NCBI GenBank assembly: GCA_022925895.1 | Contig: JAKSYS010000713.1 | Location: 1-30,983 of the forward strand | Direction of reading: 5' to 3' | DNA length: 30,983 bases | From: Fragilaria crotonensis | Taxonomy: Eukaryota > Bacillariophyta > Fragilariophyceae > Fragilariales > Fragilariaceae | The notes under the pieces: model-generated | The model's database searches: none | Seen by the model: the letters and a program-made list of their open reading frames with translations, nothing else | What the model was told of the DNA's origin: nothing | Program-made: the position numbers and the translations under genes | Shown here: in pieces, positions 1 to 9,632 of the stretch | How positions within the stretch are numbered: the stretch's first letter is position 1 | How the letters are laid out: each line of letters opens with the position of its first letter

Positions 1-108
1 ATACTGTCGAGTTTACTGTCGTGGACGGTACGGCGATCCAATCCAGTTCACCCAGTGTGCCTACAGAGTCACAATCCCACTGATCCCAGCCTTTCCTCCA
101 CTTCCTGA

Positions 109-2015
109 GTGTCCAGCATCCTGTTCTATCAAATTGGAAGATTTACCCTCTTCCCTGACTCTGATTGTGCTGATGTTGGTGAAAATTATTACCCCAGTGA
201 TAATTCACCAACTAAGCCATCTGTTAACTTTTACCCTGCTTCTGACCCTGTTCCTGACCCTGAAGTCTTACCAGAAGTTGAAATCATGCCAGAACCCATG
301 ATCATTGAAAGCATTGAAGAGGAATTTGTGGAAGAAACAGCAACTAACCCAATTTTGGAGGCACTAAATGAGCTACCCAAAGCAGCAACTCAACAACCAG
401 TCCGGATGCTACCCCCACTTTTTCCTGAACCACCCCTAAGGCATTTGAATCCTCTTGCCCCAGTTCACCACCGCCCTTATGCAATGTTCCAGGACCCAGC
501 TCACCATCCATCGTCGGACTTGATGTTCTCAGAAGCTACGCTGGACGACCCACTGAACGGTACCATCCATCTACGCGACCTACCGCTTTGCATCGAAATC
601 AGCACCACTATCGCAGCTTTCTGTCTCAACTTTCTCGCCGCTCCACCGGAAGTTCATCACATTCGCGACATCACGTCATCCGACATGAAGCCTATATCGC
701 GCCACATCACTCTCAGACATCAGATGCCAAGTCCTAACTCCCCTCTGTATTCCCGCGACGACAAGTTCTACCTACTCGGCATGATTCACACCTGAACCGC
801 GCTACCAACTTGCTAACCCAGCATTTCACAGACGAACAACGCTCCCTTTGACCTTCGGCATCCCGGATAAATACTACGACATCACCCGCGACTTCTACGA
901 AAACCTCCCTACTGCCCGATGGAAACGACATGTGCTGTCGGACTCATCTACGCGCTCGACTCTACTGCATAACCCACCACCGCCACAGCACCTACCACCG
1001 ACACGGTTTTCGTCACACGACCTACCCGAAACACTTGTTCCAGATCGCCAAAGATATCAAGTCTACCGCTGCCGCTCTAAGTTTGTTCCTGATACCACTA
1101 CTTTTCGGACGCTCCGCTTTGCTAACCATGCCTTCTTTGAAGCCGATCTTTTCCTGCCTTTGCATTCCTTATCGCGGATTGAAACGCTATCGGAAAATGT
1201 TTCGCGTGGAATTGAATTTCGCTCGCGCGAATCCCTATCTTGTCGCATACACGAATTCTTTTCGATTGACGACGAGGAACAACGATCGATCGCCTTGCGA
1301 ACTGCCCAGACAATCATTCGCCTTGCCTTATTCGAACACGGTCTCATTAATCGCAAGACGCGACGACGATCGAGGAACCAGAATTATCCAACAACCGCTT
1401 CCATATTGGCAACCTCCCACCTGCAGATCTGTTCTTGTCCAACTTTGCAACCTGCTTCCCATTGATTACCAGGCCTCTCTTGTTCAATTGATCTTGATGT
1501 CAATGATGACACACTTGCAATCAACTATGTGCTCTGCCAACCTCTGGACTTCCTCCAACTGTTTACCCTGCAAAATCAACAGAAGCAAATGAGGAAACCT
1601 ACTACATGGATGTCTACTCTGACCTCACCCAGTCCCTACCAACGGCATCAACTTCTCGATTGACTTCCTTCCGCACTTCGAGTATATCCTCTACCGAGTT
1701 GCGCAATGTGAATCCAAGGACCTGACCGGCATTCTCCCCAGGAACCATCCTCCTCCTCACGTTATCATGTTCCAAGGCTCTCCACTTGCGTCCAACTCCT
1801 ACTCTAATGGTTCATCAACTGAGATTGCTAAACCTACAGCAAGAGCAGGAATCTTCCCACCACTCTCAACCATGATCAACAACCAATCATCAGCAACAGA
1901 GATGGAGAACCCTACAACAGATTGTCAGTCCAAGCTTTGTTCAAAGTCCAGCTTGCCAAACCAATTCTTTCCCATCACATTGGCGACCCTGACTGATTCC
2001 AATCAGCGCCGCTAA
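109..2015 (+). pseudogene. Broken open-frame region upstream of Gag, unknown
   Basis: Long open stretches lie in different frames: 109-795 (228 codons from a GTG), 848-1465 (205 codons, from an NTG start) and 930-1592, then shorter ones to about 2015. The first encodes an acidic, proline-rich segment with many Asp-Pro and Glu-Pro pairs, followed by a His/Leu/Pro-rich stretch. The overlap of long open frames partly reflects the C-rich, stop-poor composition, so not all are real. I recognise no domain. The region has the same base skew as the rest of the element and continues into it without a break, so it is probably element sequence, either an extra ORF or a long N-terminal extension of Gag. 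Short frames with no match make any function unassignable. Confidence 0.3.
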
Positions 2016-2078
2016 CTCTGCCGCCACCCTGATTCCAGTAAGTATCACATCGCCGCGATCCCAAACGGTCCCCTTTCC

Positions 2079-4169
2079 TTGGCTATTCGTGATGATACCA
2101 GTTTCACAACTGGTCCACTTGAGGAATCAATCTATCAAGCCTGGCATTGCCATCTCATTGATGCCCTCCGTGACCCTGAGATCCAACTTTTCAACAATCA
2201 TCTTTCTTATTATTACAATGAGAAAGAGTCTCATCCTGAGTTTCCATTCATTGATCAAATGGGACCTGATTCACCCTTTTCAGCCAATGGCTACAATGGT
2301 GAGTCTAGTCTACAATGTCTGTCTTATCCTGGTTGTTATGCTGGTTACTTACCTTTTTCTATCTGTGATAGCCTAGGCTGTCCCAATCAGATGGAATTAG
2401 TTACAAGTAACAACATAATTACCTTCCAACAGGATACAACTACATTTTCTGGACCACATTTTGCATGTCTTGCTGTAAAAACTCGCCGTTCCGCTTTATT
2501 TTCCGATCCGACTCGAACCCCGGACCCCCAGCACGAAATTTCTGCACAAAACGACCCACAAAACGAAAATCTTGCAGCAAACGCACCTGAAACTACAGTT
2601 TTCACGCACGATGAACCTGACAGCGAAATTTACACACAAAATGACACTACCAGCGAAAATCCAACACAAAACGACGCGCACAGCACGGAAACTCACTCCC
2701 AACAGCTAATTTCCGACGCCGAAACTACATACGACGAACACGCACAAGAAACTCAACAACTGCCCGGAACTCAACCAAATCTCGCGTTTTTGCCACCAAA
2801 CTCGCCCGAAACAAGCAGTTCACACACCGAAACACCCTCTAACTCGCCTCCAACTGCGAAATCATCAACTGGACCTCTAAAACGCTTTTCCGATGCATTT
2901 TCAGGCATTCTCACGCCGAAAAACGTAAAATTACCTCACGATCCGGCCACAACCGACTCGAACCCACAACCTCCGATTTCAACAACTTTTTCGACGACGC
3001 CCAAAATTATACCTTCCAAAACTTACCACCCCGGAATTCGAACCTCAACCACCAAATCCGTCACAAAATCTTTCGCAACCCCAAACTCAACAAAGCAAAA
3101 TTATTCAACCTCCCAATACGAAACCTACCAAATCTACACAAAAACGGCCAATTCTGAAAATGATCACCAAACTCCTCCAGAAACTCAAAACTCGCTTCCG
3201 CACGCCCAACTCCGCGCCAGGCGACCCATGCCACCTTTGCATACCCACCAACTGTCGACACCTTCTTTGACGACGACACCGATCATGACTCAGAGCAAGA
3301 GCCACAACACATCCAGCAGACATCGCCTGACGCACTCACATCATCCACGCGAACCGACTCACTTATCCCCAATTGAAGATCTAACCAAGACGCTTTTGAA
3401 GTACGCCAAAAATGCAAACCTTCGCAAATTGGCTTACCCAACCGATCTTCAAGCACGCCGCCGCCATTTTAACACCTTCATCGACAACCTTCGAATTGTT
3501 TGCAACATTTCCCCGTGGACGCGCCAAGTCTTTGATCTTTGGCCGAAACAAGTCTCTTATTCACACCCATTTGTCGGCACCGCACTTTACAACCTGATCT
3601 TTACAAACGTCTGCGATCCCTGCCAAAAACACATCATTGATGGTCCACCAGACGCCCGCACCGCGATTCTTACTCTGCGACGCCATTGTGCACCGCTAAC
3701 TCCTGATCATGTCGAGCGCACTCGAGAAGCTTTTTGTTCCATCAAACAACCGCATCATGAAGTCGCCACCTCTTACCTTAACCGCATCCGCATCCTTACG
3801 CGCGACTGCTATCATGCTGGAATCCCCAACACCGACGCCGAACTCATAAAACGCACCGTTCGTGGTGGAAGCAATCACTCCTTTTACGCCGCATCTTATC
3901 AACGCTTCGACGCCGATATCCGCCGAGCTGAACTAAACGACGAAGCTCTGCCACCATTCGCCGAACTTGAGAGCCATCTCTCAACATTGACGAATCCCGT
4001 GGTCTCACACTACCGTCTCAGAATCAACGCAACTACAATCAGCACGCACATTCTACCCGTCAACAATCTCACCATTTTCAATCGCGCCACCCCAAACTAC
4101 CCATCGTGTTTTCACACAACGTCAACAACAAGCTTTCAGCTCCATCCTTCGCCCATATTCAAACCCTAA
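2079..4169 (+). pseudogene. Gag-like ORF of copia element 1
   Basis: An open frame of 696 codons. The first ~140 codons are a mixed acidic/aromatic segment. From about 2500 to 3360 it is low-complexity, rich in Thr, Asn, Pro, Ser and Gln, with a repeated QND-containing motif around 2545-2680. From about 3370 to 4010 it becomes a helical, Arg/Leu-rich domain with the style of copia Gag: conserved Trp, Phe and Tyr positions, a segment resembling the LTLRRHC...HVERTREAF pattern, and Leu-rich helices. After about 4010 the frame goes out of register. The Q/N/R/P-rich Gag tail can be followed in other frames through 4350. The listed start is only the 5' edge of the open frame (TTG); no clear ATG start was chosen. 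Gag would form the virus-like particle. Confidence 0.6.
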
Positions 4170-4352
4170 TGGCAACAATCAAAACAGAAGTCATCCACCG
4201 AGACCACCGCAAAACCATTCGCGCCCGTTCCGACCCCTACAAATCCTTCGCGACCACCTTTCAACAACCCGAATCAACGTCGCCCACCACCTCCTTCGCC
4301 TCGCCCATCCAACCAACCCCAACGGAACAATCGACCACCTTTCCGACCAACG

Positions 4353-4937
4353 TTGAATCCAAATCAACGACCATCACCCAATGGATCTAACATCAATCAA
4401 TCGCGCAACTCTGCATCCAACGCAGCTACCATCGTCTGCAATAACTGCGGACGCCTCGGCCACTATTCGCGCAACTGTACCAACCCAAGATCCAACCAAA
4501 ACAATTGCGCATCCAACCCGCAACGTTCAACCAACAATGAAAACGCTGCTCCTCGAAATCACCAACGCGCTTACTTTGTTACTGACTCTAGTCAAGACTC
4601 CCAAAATCATTCAAGATACCATCACCAAGCTTTCAAAGCTTCCTCCCTTGATCAACTTGATGATCAACAAGACAACATCCCATGGCCCAATCCCACTCTA
4701 CCTCAGATGCCTATCAATCAACCTCTACTTGACAGAGATTATCTTCCAACTGCCAACCATGCTCCTCCCAACTCTGGAGCCACAGCTTATTTCCTGATGA
4801 CCCCAATCACCATACCAAAGATTTGGTCCCCACTCCTTGCAAACTGGCTACCTGACAGTGGTGCTACCAGCCATTATACTCCACTCTTCAGCGACCTCAG
4901 TGATGTTGAACCTGCAGTGTCCCAATCTCCTAGCTGA
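4353..4937 (+). pseudogene. Gag zinc knuckle and start of protease, copia element 1
   Basis: This 194-codon frame carries a perfect CCHC zinc knuckle, C-X2-C-X4-H-X4-C, at 4437-4478, preceded by an Asn/Gln/Arg/Pro-rich tail. CCHC knuckles of Gag bind and package the element RNA. Near the end, at about 4854, is the aspartic protease active-site motif DSGATSHYT (the D-S/T-G triad in copia form). The frame then ends at 4937. The flap-side part of the protease, including LADGS-like and GLTDVYFVEGLSHRLLS residues, continues in another frame at 4837-5235. That change fits one extra base near 4925, unlike the one-base losses seen in the host genes. The protease would cleave the polyprotein but cannot be made intact here. 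Confidence 0.75.
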
Positions 4938-5235
4938 TGGCAGCACCAAGATGTCTACCCACAAAGGCACAACTGAATGTCACTTCACCACTGATGATGG
5001 CCTCAAATCCATCCTAGGTCTCACTGATGTCTACTTTGTTGAAGGCCTAAGTCACAGACTACTCTCCCCTGACTGCTCTATCATGCACTCAAAATTTCAG
5101 TGTCCTGATCAAGAACAGAGCTACCACCATTCAACTCCCAAATGGCTCCACCTACACTTGGCCAATTATCACCAGAGAAGCACCAAATCCACACCAAGCC
5201 TTTTCAACCACTTCCAACCCCAAAGTTCCCTTTGA
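4837..5235 (+). pseudogene. Protease C-terminal part, copia element 1 (shifted frame)
   Basis: This frame continues the retropepsin-like protease after the active-site block. It shows an ADGS loop, a Thr-rich strand pair and a DVYFVEGL..RLLS block that usually precedes the pre-integrase segment in copia polyproteins. The upstream ~25 codons overlap the DSGA frame and are not meaningful. After about 5130 the frame becomes unlike coding sequence, and the linker towards integrase passes through further frames (5142-5333). Assignment rests on position and on these motifs; it is a fragment without independent function. Confidence 0.6.
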
Positions 5236-5323
5236 CCTTGACTCTGAACCAGAAGAGCAACACTTTGATGACACTACAACTCCCATTGACACTGACCAAC
5301 GCCGCTCAGTCACCGCTTTACCT

Positions 5324-6090
5324 TTGGAACTGATTTATCGACGACTTGCTTACCGCAATTTTCGAAATCTCATGGTTGGATCCCTTCACCAAACATGGAA
5401 TGATCATGTTCTCACACCTACTGTTGACCACAACTCCTGGCCTCTCCGCATTTCAATCAGTCAAAAACGCGCCAGAAACAAAACACCTCAACGCCAAGGC
5501 ACCGAACCCTTCCATCGCCTTCATCTTGACCTTATGCGCAATCCTTTCCGCTATGGTCTCACCACCAATTCCAACTACTCAGCCTATTTGTTTATTGTCA
5601 CCACCCCAGGCAAATTAACAGGTTGGATTGGCCTTCCAACTGAGAGCACAACTTCCATCCTTATTGCTCTAAAGCAATGGCTTACTGACACAGAACTACT
5701 TGGCCGCACCCAATCCGTCCGTTTCATCCGCACTGATGCTGGATCTGCTTTTACATCAACAAAATTCATCTCTGAATGCACCTCACTTGGTATCAAAGTT
5801 GAAGCTGCAGCCCCTGAACATCAAGAAATGAATGGTATTTGTGAAGCAAAATGGCGTGAAGTCCACAACACTGCCAACATTCTCTCAACAATGCAAGACT
5901 TGGAGGTGCCTTCTTCCATCATGCCCATGCCTATGCAGTTCAAATCCTAAATGTCTGCCCTGCCAAGAATGTTATTGATCAAGATGGCAACCCAACAACT
6001 CCCTATCAATACAGCTTCCAACGCAAGCCTTCCATTGCCAACTTTCGTGTCTTTGGATGTCCTACCTTCTTCAAACGCTATGAACCAACT
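5324..6090 (+). pseudogene. Integrase of copia element 1 (frameshifted)
   Basis: The frame 5324-5950 contains a short pre-integrase segment (YRRLAYRNFRNLM) and the rve-type catalytic core. The three acidic catalytic positions are visible: Asp in RLHLDLM, Asp in FIRTDAGSAF, and Glu in NGICEAKWREV. At about 5880 the conserved reading leaves this frame and continues in the next one to about 6090, where a block with LGGAFFHHA and NFRVFGCPTFF appears; this is typical of the integrase C-terminal side in copia elements. The histidines of the N-terminal HHCC zinc motif are not clear, and the expected His in the pre-integrase block is Tyr. Integrase would insert the cDNA copy. The frameshift makes this copy non-functional unless it is an assembly error. 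Confidence 0.8.
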
Positions 6091-6482
6091 TTCCGCACAA
6101 GCTTATCACATATAAGCAACAACTCCAACGAGCCTCTCGCGGAATTTTCCTCGGTTTCCCTGACAACTCCGCAGGCTGGCTAGTCTACTCCCCTGACCAA
6201 CCCCAAAGCCTTGTCATCACCCGCGATGCCTACTTTGATGAAGACTTCAATTCAGCTCTATGTTTTGATTCCAAACCCTTCGCTGGAGCCGTCCCCATCC
6301 GCTCCCAGTTTAACCCAAATGGACTCCGTAACACTCCCGAAAACTCTGAACCATCTACTTTTCACCAAACTGGATCTGCAGCCAACCTTGGCAATCCACC
6401 ATCAACCTTCATTGATGACACAAATCCACTGCCCTCCCTGACTGCCATCCCTGAATCTACTGATGAACAACCACCTGGAACC

Positions 6483-7322
6483 ATGCCTAACCCAACCCAT
6501 GCTGACCATAACAATGAAGCAATCATCCAACATGGTCCAACACCACCCACACCACATCAAATCAACTTTGTCACCCATCAACAACATCATTCCCAACTCC
6601 ACAAGATGATGACCATCTACTTCCAAGAATGCAATGAAGATCTACCAACTATTGATCCCATTCATTCTGCCATGATGACTATTGACAATCCTTCCAACAC
6701 CAATCCACAAGCAACTCCCATGGAATCTGTGGACAAATACCTTCCAGAACCACAATCTCTGAAAGCTGTCCTCAAACTTGATGATGATGTCCGTAATGCT
6801 TGGTTACATGCCATCAAAATGGAAATCAAGAACCTCATTGACCATGATACCTTCATCCTTGGACAAACCCCACACAAAGATGAACTCATTATCCCAGTCA
6901 AACTTGTGCTCAAAGCGAAACAAACTGCATCTGGAAAACTTGACAAACTAAAAGCTCGCCTTGTTGCCCGTGGCGACCTGGAGAAACGTCTCCTGAAAAG
7001 AGTTAAAGCCATCAACCAACAACGACTCCTCGAACAACGTCAAGAAATTGCTGAATCTGCTACCTCTTCACCTGGCACTCCAAAACCTATGCCTGTTGAA
7101 CCACTCATGTATGAAGACACCTGGTCACCCTGTGCATCTGCAAGAGGGGTCAAGCTATTCATTGCAACCATCTGTGCATCCAGAAGAAGTGTCAAGAGTG
7201 CTGACTTCATTGGTGCCTACCTCCAAGCCAAAGTTATTGGTCGCCACTTCGTGAAACTGCCATTGGAATACGCCTATCACTTCCTGAATACGCTAAATTC
7301 TTTGGCTCCCCAATGTTACTGA
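6483..7322 (+). pseudogene. Reverse transcriptase N-terminal half, copia element 1
   Basis: This frame of 279 codons begins with a His/Pro-rich linker. It then shows the copia RT opening (NAWLHAIKMEIKNL, followed by a HDTF..G block), the KLKARLVARGD motif, and KSADFIGAYLQA, which carries the first catalytic Asp. Between the LVARGD block and the EDTWSP block there is an insertion of roughly 45 residues, rich in Lys, Gln and Arg. The stretch ends in a LPLEYA block and then changes frame at about 7313. The region 6090-6480, between integrase and RT, has only broken frames and a low-complexity Pro/Thr/His-rich character. Confidence 0.78.
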
Positions 7323-7735
7323 ACAAAGGAATCTACGGTCTCGTCTACTCCGGCAAATATTGGAACATTGAATTTTCGGAATGGCTCTATTCCCAAGGCT
7401 TCATTCAGTCTCCTTCGAACCGTCCTATTTTGTCCGATACGACAAACACAATCAATGGCTCCGCCTACTATTTTTCGTCGACGATATGCTCTACGCTGGA
7501 AGCAACGATTCCATCGAAAAACAATTTGAAGATTCCGTCCGCAATCGCTTTGATGTCAAATTCCTCGGCCCTGCGCAATGGTTCCTACAAATGCGTATCC
7601 ACAAACATTCCGACTCAAGCTACACCTCGACCAGCACCGCTATGTTTTGAATACTCTTCAACGATACGATCCAAACTCCGAATTCCCAGAACGAGATACT
7701 CCCTTCCCTCCCGATTATACTTTCAGCAAGGATAA
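7313..7735 (+). pseudogene. Reverse transcriptase C-terminal half with FVDD box, copia element 1
   Basis: The frame starting at 7313 gives the NKGIYGLVYSGKYWN block (usually LYGLKQS-like in copia RT) up to about 7430. The frame 7381-7650 then gives the catalytic box LLFFVDDMLYAGSND. The usual Tyr of YVDD is Phe here; both Asp residues are retained. It continues with a DVKFLGPAQWFLQMRI block, the thumb-like region that commonly reads as LG...FLGM in copia. The listed frame beyond 7450 is a shadow; the conserved reading passes through at least two frames. Sequence after 7650 towards RNase H is readable only in fragments. Confidence 0.75.
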
Positions 7736-8039
7736 CCGCCCGTAACCGCCTCCGACCTGACTCTCGTCGAACAAAAGCAACAACGCCTTCCGTTCCGCTC
7801 TGCTGTCTGCACTCTCCTCTACCTAGCATACAACACAAGAGCTGACATCCTATTTGTTGTCTGCAAACTTGCTAAAGCATGCATCTCTCCTGGCATACCT
7901 GATTTTCGAGCTCTCACCTGGCTCATTGGCTACCTCCGACGTCGTCCCTACTATGCCCTCAAATTCTATCCGATGGCACTTCAAACCCCATCTATGACAT
8001 CTGCATCCATCATCGCATTCCATACACTGATCTCACTGT

Positions 8040-8567
8040 CTTCTCTGATGCCAGCTGGCAAGACTGCCCGATACTGGCCGATCTACTGTTGGATACATGA
8101 TCTTCTACAATGGTGCTCTTATTGAAGCAAATTCTACCATGCCAACACCTGTTGCCATGTCTACCTCTGAAGCTGAATATATGGCTGCATGTTCCGCAAC
8201 CATGGCCACCGCTCACATCCGAATGCTTCTCTATGATATGCTCTATCTTGGCACCAAACAATGGCGTGAAACCACTCAACGTCTCCCTTCTATCCCTGCC
8301 ATCCTCATGATTGACAATGAAGCAACTGTTCAAATCGCCAAGAATGGCAAACTCACTCGCAAAACTCGCCACATTGAACGCCGTTTCCACTTCGTCCGTC
8401 AAGGCCAACAAGACGGCATCCACCAACTCCATTGGATTCCCTGTGACTCCCAACTTGCCGATATCCTCACCAAGACTCAACACTCCGGCAAAATTGATCC
8501 TCACCTCACCAAGATCTTCTGTGTTCTCCCCGACCACATGCTTTCATCACCGGGACCAGAGATCTGA
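8040..8567 (+). pseudogene. RNase H of copia element 1
   Basis: The frame ending at 8567 carries the RNase H domain of a copia polyprotein. It contains a GYMIFYNGALIEA block, the MSTSEAEYMAA box with the catalytic Glu, an ILMIDNEATVQIA block with an Asp, and the C-terminal HIERRFHFVR and ADILTKTQH blocks that end nearly every copia polyprotein. The first catalytic Asp lies in a FSDASWQD-like segment just before 8060, which is in a different frame. RNase H would remove the RNA strand during cDNA synthesis. The stop is followed at once by the polypurine tract, as expected for the end of pol. Confidence 0.82.
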
Positions 8568-8570
8568 TCC

Positions 8571-8578
8571 AAGAGGGG
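8571..8578 (+). other. Polypurine tract of copia element 1
   Basis: AAGAGGGG lies directly before the TG that opens the 3' LTR and 3 bases after the pol stop codon. This is the expected plus-strand primer site. Confidence 0.8.
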
Positions 8579-9009
8579 TGTTAAAGATCTACTGTCACTC
8601 TGTCACACTGTCACTGTAATTACTGTAAGGTTAAATACCATACGGTAATACGGTAGACAGTCCTTTATTTTCCTTCGTCTGTCCGTGACTCGTTCCAGTA
8701 GTTCTGCGAATCAGAACTCTGGATCCCGCGACCACGCAAGGAATTTAAATCATGTTGCCCTGAGTTTCCCTAAGTATTCAAATCTGTTATGTTGTCAATT
8801 TTATTGACAACACAACTTTTACTATGGGATTCATAACTCAAACACCACTCAACAAGTGGGATTAAAGCAACATAACTTTTGTGAGACTCCAACTAATATT
8901 GGAGATCTCACTTTCATTTTTCATCTACATTTTAACTTATAATTTCCACAAACCAAAAACAGTAAAGGCCTTTACTACTTAGTTCTACATCTTCTACATA
9001 TTTGTAACA
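8579..9009 (+). repeat. 3' long terminal repeat of copia element 1 (431 bp)
   Basis: It opens with TGTTA immediately after the polypurine tract and can be closed by TAACA at 9005-9009, giving 5-bp terminal inverted repeats. An alternative end is the CA at 9011-9012. It is AT-rich, unlike the element body. It holds two clear inverted repeats: a 10-bp stem with 3-base loop at 8790-8812 and a 12-pair imperfect stem at 8881-8911. Because the 5' LTR is not in the window, the right border and any target-site duplication cannot be verified. Confidence 0.7.
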
Positions 9010-9023
9010 ACAAATCTACCATC

Positions 9024-9185
9024 ATGGTCCACATCTTCAGGACTCCTACGCCCAAAGCTGGACGATCCGTCACGTTCGCTTCCTCTCCCGTCAAGTCCGA
9101 CGGCAGACTTCTAGGTCCTACTAACCTTAAGTCTACCGTCGGCCAGTACTCGCGTACCGATCACACGAATACTGTCAATGTGTAG
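9024..9185 (+). CDS. Small ORF of 53 codons just outside the LTR, unknown
   Basis: An ATG in a favourable context (ATCATGG), 15 bp after the proposed LTR end, opens a 53-codon frame ending in TAG at 9183-9185. The peptide is basic and rich in Ser/Thr, with Thr-Pro and Ser-Pro pairs (RTPTPKAGRSVTFASSP) and no hydrophobic segment. It could be a genuine micro-protein transcribed from the LTR or the upstream flank, the start of an element-encoded reading frame if the LTR is longer than I think, or chance. I recognise no family. Confidence 0.25.
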   Translation: MVHIFRTPTPKAGRSVTFASSPVKSDGRLLGPTNLKSTVGQYSRTDHTNTVNV

Positions 9186-9632
9186 CATCTGATTGGATGA
9201 CGCTACTAGCTACAGTAGTAGAGTCGTTTGAGAAAGTTAGAAGCCTTTATCTCAAAGTACGATCCTCTCATCGCAGTTGAGAGTTGAGATGTTGATGAGA
9301 TTTATCAATGCACTGTACTGTACGTATGCTACTGTACTCCTTCGAATCTGATCGTCACGTCACGAAAATCATATCCACTCTTCAAAAAAAAGAAAATCTC
9401 AGGCCGCAGGTGTTGGAGGAGGGGACTGGACGTCGGCGAAGGCACCAGAAAGCACAGGACCCAGAAAGTCACATCGTGCTCCTGCCAAACTGCTTCTTGC
9501 GTTCGTTTCATTGAGTGGAACTCCAGTGTGTTGTTTGAGAAGGAGCACCGAGCACGTCACATTGCTTTGTCGTACTCGCAACGCATTATTATATTTGAAT
9601 TAAAAGATTAAAAGAGGCGAAAGAAGTGCATT

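Larger units (their letters stand above)
1..9009 (+). mobile_element. Ty1/copia LTR retrotransposon 1 (decayed, 5' LTR not seen)
   Basis: The order Gag core, CCHC knuckle, DSGA protease, integrase, RT, RNase H, polypurine tract and LTR is that of Ty1/copia elements (integrase before RT). The coding frame changes many times, so no intact polyprotein exists. The right end is set by a polypurine tract followed by TGTTA at 8579 and a matching TAACA ending at 9009. The left end is unknown: the first 100 bases do not resemble the end of the 3' LTR, so the 5' LTR and primer site lie outside the window or are lost. At 9 kb or more, the element is much longer than the usual ~5 kb copia element. The excess lies before the Gag core. 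The coding strand is strikingly C-rich and G-poor. The diatom CoDi assignment is by general resemblance. Confidence 0.88.

Noticed and set aside
1-100. End of a 5' LTR at the left edge
   Set aside because: The first 100 bases do not match the end of the 3' LTR; only an 8-base string (ATACTGTC) recurs near 9169, which is chance level.
9308-9514. 68-codon ORF upstream of TOM70
   Set aside because: Overlaps opposite-strand ORFs of equal length, low-complexity basic stretch, no recognisable content; likely 5' leader or promoter sequence.
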